From: Pelagibacteraceae bacterium AG-349-L17
GTDB taxonomy: Bacteria > Pseudomonadota > Alphaproteobacteria > Pelagibacterales > Pelagibacteraceae
Assembly (NCBI GenBank): GCA_003278805.1
Contig: QCDC01000001.1
Span: 1-64,000 of the forward strand
Direction: 5' to 3'
Length of the DNA stretch: 64,000 nucleotides
The notes under the pieces were generated by a model. That model worked only from the letters and a program-made list of their open reading frames with translations. It was not told the origin of the DNA and did no database searches. A program made the translations under genes and the position numbers. Positions 34,341 to 42,421 of this stretch are shown here, in pieces (the stretch's first letter is position 1; the number at the start of each line of letters is the position of its first letter).

Positions 34341-35129
34341 ATGGTTAACCAATCATTAAAAAATAAAAAAATAATAGTTTCTGCTGGAGCATCTGGGATA
34401 GGTTTAGCAACAACTAAGGTTTGTCTTTCTCGTGGAGCATATGTCTATCTTTGCGATATTGATAATAAATCTCTAAATAAGTTAAACAAACATCCCCTCA
34501 TAAATAAAAGGCTGTTTAAATATAATTGTGATGCTTCTGACGAAAGCCAAGTATTAGATTTATTTAAAAAAATAACAAAAAAAACAAAAAAAATTGATGC
34601 TTTAATAAATAATGTTGGAGTTGCTGGACCAACTGGATCGTTAGAAAAACTAAAGTCTAAAGATTGGGAAAGAACTATTCAAGTAGATGTTAATAGTCAT
34701 TTTTATTTTACTAAGAAGGCTATACCTTTAATTAAAAAATCTAGAAATGGATCAATAATAAATATTTCATCAACAGCTGGAATACTTGGTTTTCCTTTAA
34801 GATCACCTTACGCAGCAAGTAAATGGGCAATTATTGGAATTACCAAAACTCTCGCAATGGAACTTGGAAAATACAACATAAGGGTTAATGCAGTTTGCCC
34901 AGGTTCAATTAAAGGTGAAAGAATGAAAAGAGTGATAAGAGATAAAGCAAAATTTACAAAAGTTTCATCTAAAAAAATTGAGAAGGATTTTATTTCAATG
35001 AGTTCCATGAAAAAGTGGATACTTGAAGAAGATATTGGAAAAATGTGTGCTTTTTTAATTTCAGATGACTCAAGTAAGGTTTCAGGACAAGTAATTTCTG
35101 TAGATGGTCACACAGAAAGAAATGATTAA
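34341..35129 (+). CDS. SDR-family oxidoreductase
   Basis: A 262-residue classical short-chain dehydrogenase/reductase. The cofactor motif SAGASGIGLATT is at about 14-25, NNVGVAG follows near 90, catalytic Ser in IINISSTAG, and Tyr-Lys in SPYAASKWA. The C-terminus ends VSGQVISVDGHTERND. It starts 3 bases after proV, so it belongs to the same transcript and could oxidise the hydroxyl of an imported betaine-type compound. The substrate is not known; a 3-oxoacyl reductase role would be the default family label. Confidence 0.83.
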   Translation: MVNQSLKNKKIIVSAGASGIGLATTKVCLSRGAYVYLCDIDNKSLNKLNKHPLINKRLFKYNCDASDESQVLDLFKKITKKTKKIDALINNVGVAGPTGSLEKLKSKDWERTIQVDVNSHFYFTKKAIPLIKKSRNGSIINISSTAGILGFPLRSPYAASKWAIIGITKTLAMELGKYNIRVNAVCPGSIKGERMKRVIRDKAKFTKVSSKKIEKDFISMSSMKKWILEEDIGKMCAFLISDDSSKVSGQVISVDGHTERND

Positions 35130-35130
35130 T

Positions 35131-36072
35131 TTACCTAAGTTTTTTTTCGTATTTCTTTCTTAACTTTTGAATATCAACCAAATACTGGTCTCTTATATTA
35201 GATATCATTGCAACCGATTTACCTTTAGCCTGTTTTGCTGTTCCTGAAATAAGTCTTAAAGATAATGTCTTAGATAATTTTGGAGCTTTTAATTTTGTCC
35301 AAGGCAATTTTAAAGCAGGTCCAAATTGTTCCAACATATGTTTCATTCCAGTTTTTCCTCCAGCAAGATGAAAGGTTAAAAATGTACCCATCAAAGACCA
35401 TCTTAATCCTGGGCCATCTTCAATTGCTCTATCCAATTCCTCTGTCGTTGCATAACCTTCATTAATAATATGTAGCCCTTCTCTCCATAACGCTTCTTGC
35501 AATCTGTCTGACAAATATCCAGGTAGTTCATTTTTAACCATTATTGGATTCATAGAAATTGATTTGTAAAATTTTTTTGCTAAATTTAAATTTTTGTTTG
35601 AGGTTCTCTTACCAGGAACAATTTCTACGGCAGGTAATAAATAGACAGGATTAAATGGATGTCCAATTATTCCCCTTTCTGGATTTTTACATTTTGAATA
35701 AATTCTAGTTGGCAACAATCCTGATGAGCTTGAAGCAATTATTGAATAAGACTTTGCATATTTCCCAATAGTGCTCATCAATTTAGTTTTTAAAGAATAG
35801 TTTTCAGTTGCACATTCCTGAATAAAATCTGCATCTTTTAATGTTTGTTCTATTGAGGTAAAAAAATGAAAATTGTTTAGATTTAATTTTTTTTTATTAA
35901 ATAGTTTTTTTACATATGGCCAGGTTCTTTTAATTTCAGATATTAAATTTTTTTTTAACTTAAGGTCTTTATCAAATGCATAAACTATTTTATTATGAGC
36001 CAAACAACGTATAATCCACCCTGTTCCTATTACCCCAGTTCCGATTATTGCAACTTTTTTAATTGATGACAT
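35131..36072 (-). CDS. lcdH: L-carnitine 3-dehydrogenase-like enzyme
   Basis: A 313-residue 3-hydroxyacyl-CoA-dehydrogenase-fold protein. The NAD motif is AIIGTGVIGTGWIIRCLAHN (9-28), then ECATENYSLKTKLM, IASSSSGLLPT and GHPFNPVYLLPAVEIVPG. These GHPFNPVYLLPLVE and SSSSG segments are typical of carnitine dehydrogenase (CdhA/LcdH), which makes 3-dehydrocarnitine. It is coupled (one-base overlap) to the BKACE gene that would use this product. It converges on the SDR gene with 1 base between. The assignment rests on motifs plus context. Confidence 0.82.
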   Translation of the reverse strand: MSSIKKVAIIGTGVIGTGWIIRCLAHNKIVYAFDKDLKLKKNLISEIKRTWPYVKKLFNKKKLNLNNFHFFTSIEQTLKDADFIQECATENYSLKTKLMSTIGKYAKSYSIIASSSSGLLPTRIYSKCKNPERGIIGHPFNPVYLLPAVEIVPGKRTSNKNLNLAKKFYKSISMNPIMVKNELPGYLSDRLQEALWREGLHIINEGYATTEELDRAIEDGPGLRWSLMGTFLTFHLAGGKTGMKHMLEQFGPALKLPWTKLKAPKLSKTLSLRLISGTAKQAKGKSVAMISNIRDQYLVDIQKLRKKYEKKLR

Positions 36073-36959
36073 TACTTGTGTTTAACAAGTTTTAATTTTT
36101 CTCTAGTTTCTGCTGGTTTCATTGGGGTGTATCCGAGCTCATCTATAATTCTTACTGCTTTTTCTACTAATTGAGCGTTAGTAGCTAATTTACCTTTAGA
36201 TAAATATAAATTATCTTCTAATCCAACTCTTGGGTTACCTCCCATCAAAACAGTTTGAGCTACAAATGGCATTTCATTTTTTGAAATTGCAAACCCTGAC
36301 CAAATTCCTTCTTTTGGCATTATATCTTTCATGGCTTGCATAGCTAATGTTGTAGCAGGTGCTCCCCATGGAATTCCTAAACACATTTGAAACATTGGTG
36401 GATCACTTAACAACCCTTCTTTATATAATTGTGCACCAAACCACATGTTTCCTAAATCAAAAGCTTCTATTTCTGGCTTAACTTGTATCTCTTTTAATTT
36501 CTTTGCTGCTTTTCTTAAATCATTTGGAGTATTAACTGTAATTACTGAGCTATCACCAAAATTTAAAGTACCTGCATCTAGAGTACAAATTTCTGGGAGA
36601 AATTGTTCAGCATTCGCAATTCTTTCCATTACATTTGCCATATCAGTCATGGGACCAAAATCTAAAGGATTTTTACCTTGTCCAATGTCAAGGTCGCCCC
36701 CCATACCTGTTGTTAGATTTAATATTACATCTGTGTCACTTGATCTAACTCTGTCGATTACCTCTTTATATAACTCTAGTCTTCTACTTGGAGTTCCATC
36801 TTCCTCTCTCACATGAATATGAGCAATAGCAGCTCCGGCTTTTGCAGCTTCAATTGATGCTGTAGCAATTTGTTCTGGTGTTTTTGGTAAATCTGGATGC
36901 TTACTTGCTGTGTCTCCTGACCCAGTCACAGCACATGATATGAATACCTTGTTGTTCAT
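36072..36959 (-). CDS. Beta-keto acid cleavage enzyme (BKACE, dehydrocarnitine-type)
   Basis: A 295-residue DUF849 TIM-barrel protein. Features are the opening SCAVTGSGDTASKHPDLPKTPEQIA, the zinc-site HIHVRE (His47, His49), NLTTGMGGD, and EAFDLGNMW with a catalytic-type Glu. The family condenses a beta-keto acid with acetyl-CoA and cleaves it to acetoacetate plus a new CoA ester. With a carnitine dehydrogenase directly downstream, the expected substrate is 3-dehydrocarnitine and the product betainyl-CoA. It is divergent from the thioesterase gene, with 47 bases between. Confidence 0.87.
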   Translation of the reverse strand: MNNKVFISCAVTGSGDTASKHPDLPKTPEQIATASIEAAKAGAAIAHIHVREEDGTPSRRLELYKEVIDRVRSSDTDVILNLTTGMGGDLDIGQGKNPLDFGPMTDMANVMERIANAEQFLPEICTLDAGTLNFGDSSVITVNTPNDLRKAAKKLKEIQVKPEIEAFDLGNMWFGAQLYKEGLLSDPPMFQMCLGIPWGAPATTLAMQAMKDIMPKEGIWSGFAISKNEMPFVAQTVLMGGNPRVGLEDNLYLSKGKLATNAQLVEKAVRIIDELGYTPMKPAETREKLKLVKHK

Positions 36960-37006
36960 TTTAAGTAAGATTTATACTATTATAAAAAGGACGAGGAAAT
37001 AAAAAA

Positions 37007-37474
37007 ATGTCATTTCACATAACAAACCAAACAATCAAAAAAGAATGGACTGATTATAATAATCATATGAACATGGCTTACTATGTCTTAGTTTTTGATC
37101 AGACTTGGGAGATAATTTTAGAAAAATTTAAGATGGGTGAAAAATCTGCAAAGGATACTCAGAGGAGTACCATGGTTGTTGAAACCCGAACTACATATGA
37201 TGGAGAAGTTAAAGAGGGAGATGAGGTTGAAATTGTTTTAACCTTTTTTGATCATGATAGAAAGAGATTACATTTCAAGATGGAAATGATTGAAAAATCA
37301 TCAAAAAAATTATCAGCAACTATTGAAATGTTATCACTTTATATTGACCTTGGTAAAAGAAAAGTTACAGAATTTGAAGATGAAAAAATTAAAATTATGG
37401 ATGGCTTCATAAATGAAAATAAAAATGAATTTAATTATAACAATTTAATGATTACAGGAAAACTTAAAAAATGA
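37007..37474 (+). CDS. Hotdog-fold thioesterase, betainyl-CoA type
   Basis: A 155-residue 4-hydroxybenzoyl-CoA-thioesterase-like hotdog protein; the helix motif KEWTDYNNHMNMAYYVLVFDQ (about 12-32) holds the catalytic Asp/Asn positions. In carnitine catabolism (Pseudomonas cdhCAB) a hotdog thioesterase hydrolyses betainyl-CoA to glycine betaine, and here the three cdh-type genes lie side by side. The 47-base divergent region has GAGGA ahead of its ATG. Its stop overlaps the TauD-like gene by 4 bases. Confidence 0.83.
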   Translation: MSFHITNQTIKKEWTDYNNHMNMAYYVLVFDQTWEIILEKFKMGEKSAKDTQRSTMVVETRTTYDGEVKEGDEVEIVLTFFDHDRKRLHFKMEMIEKSSKKLSATIEMLSLYIDLGKRKVTEFEDEKIKIMDGFINENKNEFNYNNLMITGKLKK

Positions 37475-38301
37475 TTGATGTAAAATTATTATCAGGGGCA
37501 TTAGGTGCAGAAATAAATGGAATTAATCTAACTGGTGTTTCAGATGAAAATTTTAAGAAAATAAATGATTTATTGTTAGAACACAAAGTAATCTTCTTTA
37601 GAGATCAACCTTTGACAACAGAACAGCATATTGCATTAGCTGCAAAGTTTGGCCCATTAGAAACTCATGCATATGTTAAAGGCCGAAGTGAATTCCCTGA
37701 AATTGTAAGAATAATTAAAAAACCTGATGAAAAAACACAATGGGGAGAAGGTTGGCATTCAGATGTTAGTTACAATAAAAAACCAACAAAGGCTGTTGTT
37801 TTAAAATCAATTAAAATTCCTCCAGTTGGAGGGGATACTGTATTTTCTAATATGGAACTTGCATGGGAAACATTAGATGATGAAATAAAAAATAAAATTA
37901 AAGATAAAAAAGCGGTTCATTCATCAAGAGGTGGAGGATTTTTCCTTGATAAATATAAAGCGATGGAGAGCAATGGCAACATGGATGAATACTCAAATAC
38001 TCATCCAATCTTAAGAACTCATCCAGAAACAGGTAAAAAAATTCTTTTTGTTAACTGGACTTATACAAAAGAAATAGTTGGAATGGATAAAAAAGAAAGT
38101 GATGAGATATTAAATTATTTATTTGAACATCAAGCAAGATTAGATCTTACTTGTAGATTTAAATGGACAGAAAATGCAATTGCAATCTGGGATAATAGAA
38201 GTGTTCAACACTATGCGATCGCTGATTTTTATCCAAATAAAGGACTTGGTTTTGAAAGAATAATGTATCGTATTGCTATTGAAGGGGATCATCCACAATA
38301 A
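37471..38301 (+). CDS. TauD/TfdA-family Fe(II)/2-oxoglutarate dioxygenase
   Basis: A 276-residue dioxygenase. The N-terminus (VKLLSGALGAEINGINLTGV) is the classic TauD opening, the iron ligands are in GWHSDVSY (His-X-Asp) and SVQHYAIADFYP (distal His), and the 2-oxoglutarate Arg is in GFERIMYR. Taurine dioxygenase is the default label, but the operon (thioesterase upstream by 4-base overlap, PhnZ-like HD oxygenase 3 bases downstream) suggests hydroxylation of a betaine- or phosphonate-type compound. No taurine transport genes are visible in the window. Confidence 0.87.
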   Translation: MIDVKLLSGALGAEINGINLTGVSDENFKKINDLLLEHKVIFFRDQPLTTEQHIALAAKFGPLETHAYVKGRSEFPEIVRIIKKPDEKTQWGEGWHSDVSYNKKPTKAVVLKSIKIPPVGGDTVFSNMELAWETLDDEIKNKIKDKKAVHSSRGGGFFLDKYKAMESNGNMDEYSNTHPILRTHPETGKKILFVNWTYTKEIVGMDKKESDEILNYLFEHQARLDLTCRFKWTENAIAIWDNRSVQHYAIADFYPNKGLGFERIMYRIAIEGDHPQ

Positions 38302-38304
38302 TAA

Positions 38305-38841
38305 ATGAAAATAATTTATAAAATCATTTCAAATTTTATAAATAACAAATCTTTGTACATTGGTGAAAAAGTGACTTTGTCCGAACATATGATTCAATCA
38401 GCTATGCTTGCTGAAAAAGCTAAGTGTAACAATGATTTAATTTGTGCATGTTTGCTACATGATTATGGTCATTTTCTTTTAGAAAATCCTGATGAATTGG
38501 TTCAAAATAAATTAGACGGAGAACATGAAAATATTGGATATCAGTATCTAAAAAAATTTTTTGGACAAAAAATTGTTGAGCCAATTAAATACCATGTTTT
38601 AGCTAAACGTTATTTAGCTAGAGACAAAAAATATTTTAATTTTTTATCAGATGCGTCAAAAATTAGCCTTAAGTTACAAGGAGGAGTTCTAAATGCTAAA
38701 GAGAGTAAAGAATTTGAAAATAAATCTTACTTTAAGCCATCAATTCTTCTTCGAAAATTTGATGAAGCTGCTAAAAGAACTGACATTAAAATGAAATCTA
38801 TTCATGACTATGAAAAGTTGTTAAGTTCCAAACTTATATGA
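38305..38841 (+). CDS. PhnZ/TmpB-like HD-domain mixed-valent di-iron oxygenase
   Basis: A 178-residue HD-domain protein. The residue spacing matches PhnZ as I recall it: Tyr18, Glu21 (YIGE), His28, His52-Asp53 (LLHDYGH), His56, His74 (GEHENIG), His97 and Lys101 (KYHVLAKRYL) and an Asp near 152 (FDEAAK). The later SLKLQGG is also typical of the phosphonate-associated HD family. PhnZ and TmpB oxidatively cleave the C-P bond of 1-hydroxyalkylphosphonates; TmpB yields glycine betaine. No PhnY-type partner is present. Candidate partners are the TauD-like gene just upstream or the TmpA-like gene at 29938. Its stop overlaps betA (ATGA). Confidence 0.75.
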   Translation: MKIIYKIISNFINNKSLYIGEKVTLSEHMIQSAMLAEKAKCNNDLICACLLHDYGHFLLENPDELVQNKLDGEHENIGYQYLKKFFGQKIVEPIKYHVLAKRYLARDKKYFNFLSDASKISLKLQGGVLNAKESKEFENKSYFKPSILLRKFDEAAKRTDIKMKSIHDYEKLLSSKLI

Positions 38842-40418
38842 ATTTCGATTATTTAATAATTGGTGCTGGAAGTGCAGGCTGTGTACTTGCAAACCGATTG
38901 TCAGAAAATAATCAAAACAATGTAGCAATATTTGAAGCTGGGAAAACGAGTGATATTTGGAAAGTTAACATGCCACTTGCGATTTTATATACTATGCATG
39001 ATCCAAAATATAATTACAAATATTATTCAGAGCCAGAACCTCATTTACATAATAGAAGATTATTTTGTCCAAGAGGAAAAATGATTGGTGGATGTTCTGC
39101 TCATAATGGAATGGTATTTGTAAGAGGAAACCCAAATGATTACCAAAGATGGGCATCTTTTGGATTGGATGATTGGTCGTATGAAAAAGTACTTCCCTTC
39201 TTCAAAAAAATTGAAACATGGTCTGAGGGAGAAAATGAATATCGAGGTGGTAGTGGAATATTGCCCGTAAACCAATCTAAAAATAAAAATCCTTTATTCA
39301 AAGCGTTTGTCGATTCAGCTGGCGAGGCTGGTTATAAAATAAACAACGACATGAATGGTAAAGAACAAGAGGGTTTTGGAATGTACGATGTTACTATTCA
39401 TAAGGGAGAAAGAGCAAGTGTATCTAAGTATTATTTAAATCCTGCTAAAAAAAGAAAGAATTTAAAAGTATTTACAGAAGCTTTTGTTGAAAGAATTATT
39501 TTTGATGGAAAAAAAGCAATTGGAATTGAAGTAAAAATTAAAAATAAAATCGAAAAGATTTATGCAAATAAAGAAGTAATTTTAAGTGGGGGTGCAATTA
39601 ATTCGCCACAATTACTAATGCTTTCTGGAGTTGGTCCAAGCCAACACTTAAAAGATAAAGGAATTGATGTTGTTCATAACTTAGAGGGTGTTGGAAAAAA
39701 CTTACAAGATCACTTAGAAACTTATGTTCAGCAAGAATGCAAAACTAAAGATACCTTATATTCATACGTAAATAAATTAAATATGGTTAGAATTGGAATT
39801 CAATGGTTTTTGAATAGAAGTGGTCCCTGCTCTGCCTCTTTTTTAGAAGCTGGAGGTTTTTGTAAATCATCTCCAGAAAGGGAGTATCCAAATATTCAAT
39901 TTCATTTTTTTCCTGCTTTTGTGATTGATCATGGATTAGTTGATCCAGATAGGCATGGTTACCAATTACACGCTAGCCCAAACCATCCAAAAAGTAGAGG
40001 TCATATAACTTTAAACAGCTCAAACCCTTATGATTATCCAAAAATTCAATTTAATTATCTACAACATGAAGATGATTTAAAGCAAACCATTGAATGTATT
40101 CATGTAGCGAGAAAAATTTTATCACAGGAATCTTTGAAGCCTTTTGCGGGAAAGGAAATTGGACCAGGAGAACATGCTCAAACTAATGAGATATTTGAAG
40201 AATACATTAGGTCTAAAGCAGAGACTGCTTACCACCCATCTTGTACTTTAAAAATGGGTGTAGATAATATGGCTGTTGTAGACCAAAAACTAAAAGTTCA
40301 TGGTGTTGAAAATTTAAGAGTGGTTGATGCATCTGTAATGCCTGAAATTACAAGCGGAAACCTGAATGCTCCAACATTAATGATTGCTGAAAGAGCATCA
40401 GAATTTATTTTAAATTAA
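38838..40418 (+). CDS. betA: GMC-family choline dehydrogenase-like flavoprotein
   Basis: A 526-residue GMC oxidoreductase. The FAD motif is IIGAGSAGCVLANRLSE (6-22), then PRGKMIGGCSAHNGMVFVRG, GAINSPQLLMLSGVGP, and the catalytic region YHPSCTLKMG with the late SGNLNAPTLMIAERA. Choline dehydrogenase (choline to betaine aldehyde) is the nearest match in length and motifs; other alcohol oxidations are possible. It closes the thioesterase-TauD-HD-BetA operon, so it would add another feed into glycine betaine. A matching betaine aldehyde dehydrogenase could be the ALDH at 48681, but that is not linked directly. Confidence 0.83.
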   Translation: MNFDYLIIGAGSAGCVLANRLSENNQNNVAIFEAGKTSDIWKVNMPLAILYTMHDPKYNYKYYSEPEPHLHNRRLFCPRGKMIGGCSAHNGMVFVRGNPNDYQRWASFGLDDWSYEKVLPFFKKIETWSEGENEYRGGSGILPVNQSKNKNPLFKAFVDSAGEAGYKINNDMNGKEQEGFGMYDVTIHKGERASVSKYYLNPAKKRKNLKVFTEAFVERIIFDGKKAIGIEVKIKNKIEKIYANKEVILSGGAINSPQLLMLSGVGPSQHLKDKGIDVVHNLEGVGKNLQDHLETYVQQECKTKDTLYSYVNKLNMVRIGIQWFLNRSGPCSASFLEAGGFCKSSPEREYPNIQFHFFPAFVIDHGLVDPDRHGYQLHASPNHPKSRGHITLNSSNPYDYPKIQFNYLQHEDDLKQTIECIHVARKILSQESLKPFAGKEIGPGEHAQTNEIFEEYIRSKAETAYHPSCTLKMGVDNMAVVDQKLKVHGVENLRVVDASVMPEITSGNLNAPTLMIAERASEFILN

Positions 40419-40420
40419 TA

Positions 40421-41407
40421 TTACTTGTTACGATAAACTGAAATTAAACAAATAATTTCAAACATGATAGAAGCTGCAACCATTGCTGTGATTTGATTTG
40501 GACTATCTTTTGTTGGCATTAAACAAGCTACATCTCCACCAATTACATTTTTTCCTTTTAAACATTGAATAAGTTTTCTTGCCTCATCCATATTAAATCC
40601 TTTATATGCAGGTTCAATATTTGCTACCCCTGGTGCAACTGTTGGATCTAAACAGTCTAAATCAAATGTAACATAAATTGGATTATCCCCTAATCTATCT
40701 AAAATCATTTTTACACATTTTTCATGGCCCCATTCTCTATATTCATCCATTGTTATAACTTGATAACCAATATCATAACTTGCTTGTAACCAATCTAAAG
40801 TTCTTGGATTTCCTCTTATGCCAATCTGAGTACTTGTGTGTGGATCAACATTTCCTTGTTTGACTAAATAAGAAGCCCAATGTGCTGCTGATTTTTTTGC
40901 ACCTAAAAAATGATCTAATTTTTCAAAACAATCTGTGTGGGCATCAAAATGAAGAAATGTAATTTTTTTTCCTTTAGTTAATTTTGAATTTTTTTTTGCT
41001 AAACTTTGAACAATTCCTCCCGTTACTGAGTGATCTCCACCAATTGAAACAACTGGTTTTTCTGCTTGCTCTATATGATCATAAAAAGCTGAAATTCTTT
41101 CTATACATTTTTCATTATCATTAGCTTCAGGAAATGGAACATCTCCCAAGTCGTGAATTTTATTTTCCTTCCAAGGATCAATTTTGTAATCAAAGTGAGA
41201 TCTTCTAAGCATTGCAGAAATATTTCTAACTGCTCTTGGACCTAAGTGTTGATCTCTTTCAGTGGTACCATTTCCTGTGCTATGAGGGACACCGACTAAT
41301 GCAATGTCACAATTTTTAGGGTCTGGATCATTTTTGCATCTAAATAAAGTTGGAATACCCCACCAATAAAGGGTTTCCATCATTATTTTATCTTCTTCTG
41401 AAATCAT
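40421..41407 (-). CDS. Agmatinase-family ureohydrolase, atypical loop
   Basis: A 328-residue manganese ureohydrolase with GGDHSVTGGI, HFDAHTDCFE and TFDLDCLDPTVAPG metal motifs, so all ligands are present. The loop after PTVAPG reads VANIEPAYKGF instead of the GTGTPE found in the protein at 14865, so the substrate pocket differs. Guanidinobutyrase, guanidinopropionase or another guanidino-acid hydrolase are candidates. It ends 2 bases from betA (converging) and is divergent from the DMT pair, 63 bases apart. Confidence 0.83.
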   Translation of the reverse strand: MISEEDKIMMETLYWWGIPTLFRCKNDPDPKNCDIALVGVPHSTGNGTTERDQHLGPRAVRNISAMLRRSHFDYKIDPWKENKIHDLGDVPFPEANDNEKCIERISAFYDHIEQAEKPVVSIGGDHSVTGGIVQSLAKKNSKLTKGKKITFLHFDAHTDCFEKLDHFLGAKKSAAHWASYLVKQGNVDPHTSTQIGIRGNPRTLDWLQASYDIGYQVITMDEYREWGHEKCVKMILDRLGDNPIYVTFDLDCLDPTVAPGVANIEPAYKGFNMDEARKLIQCLKGKNVIGGDVACLMPTKDSPNQITAMVAASIMFEIICLISVYRNK

Positions 41408-41470
41408 AAATTAAATATGACATAAATTTAATAAATTTAAAAACATATTCTTTTTTGATATAGAGCGTAA

Positions 41471-42421
41471 ATGAGCACTCAAAACAATAATCCTAAAGGA
41501 ATAGTCTTCATATTGATAGCCATGATGGTTTTTTCTGTCCAAGACGGAATTATGAAGCATATTTATAATTTTGTTTCTCTTTATGAAATTTACCTAATAA
41601 GAACTGTAGTAAGTTTTGTGCTTATTTTATTATTTTTAATAATTACAAAAAAACCAATAGTATTTAAAAGCCAATATCCTCTTTTAACTTTTACCAGAGT
41701 AATTCTTTTTTTCTTTGGTTTTAGTTCTTTTTATGTTTCTTTGACTGTATTACCACTTGGTACTGCAACAGCTTTATTTTTTGTTACTCCATTTTTAATT
41801 ACAATATTCGCTCACTTTTTTTTAAAAGAAGAAATAGGATTGAGAAGATGGTCTGCTGTAGTTGTGGGATTTATTGGAGTTTATGTAACACTAAATCCTG
41901 ATTTTAGTAATTTTAACTATTTAAGCTTATTACCTATTTTATGTGCGCTTTGTTACTCATTATCTATGATAATAATAAAAAAAACATCTGATAAGGATAG
42001 TGTTTATACACAAACATTTACATTTTATATTGGCGCAATAATTATAAGTATAATTTTTTATTTTATAATTGGTGATGGTAAATATAACGTCTCGGATCAT
42101 CCAGCTTCTCAATTTATATTCAGGGAATGGTTTGTTGATTTTAACTCTAATATTCTATTAATGACTGCAACTGGAGTAACAGCAACTCTTGCATTTCTTT
42201 TTTTATTTACTGCTTACAGTATTGCTTCTCCAGCTGTTGTTTCACCTTTCGAATATTCAATATTATTTTGGTCACCGCTTGTAGGATGGTTATATTTTGA
42301 TGAAATACCCTCATTAAATACAGTGATTGGAATTTTAATTATCGTATCAAGTGGTGTTTATATTTTTATGCGTGAGAAAGCACAAAACCAATCTTTAGCT
42401 ACAGAAAAACCTCTTAGATAA
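41471..42421 (+). CDS. EamA/DMT-family transporter, first of a tandem pair
   Basis: A 316-residue protein with about ten membrane helices in two EamA repeats; typical parts are VFSVQDGIMKHIY, GTATALFFVTPFLITIFAHFFLKEEIGLRRWSAVVVGFIGVYVTL and SPFEYSILFWSPLVGWLYFDEIP. Its stop is followed at once by the ATG of a paralogue of the same length and layout (TAAATG), pointing to tandem duplication. Substrate unknown; it opens the long plus-strand run to 50162. Confidence 0.88.
   Translation: MSTQNNNPKGIVFILIAMMVFSVQDGIMKHIYNFVSLYEIYLIRTVVSFVLILLFLIITKKPIVFKSQYPLLTFTRVILFFFGFSSFYVSLTVLPLGTATALFFVTPFLITIFAHFFLKEEIGLRRWSAVVVGFIGVYVTLNPDFSNFNYLSLLPILCALCYSLSMIIIKKTSDKDSVYTQTFTFYIGAIIISIIFYFIIGDGKYNVSDHPASQFIFREWFVDFNSNILLMTATGVTATLAFLFLFTAYSIASPAVVSPFEYSILFWSPLVGWLYFDEIPSLNTVIGILIIVSSGVYIFMREKAQNQSLATEKPLR

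Noticed and set aside
36445-36816. 123-codon plus-strand open frame
   Set aside because: Antisense to the BKACE gene with intact catalytic motifs; no ribosome site and no recognisable protein features.
37471-38301. Taurine dioxygenase (TauD) proper
   Set aside because: Family fold is right, but there is no taurine transport or sulfite gene nearby and the operon partners point elsewhere, so I keep the family-level call.
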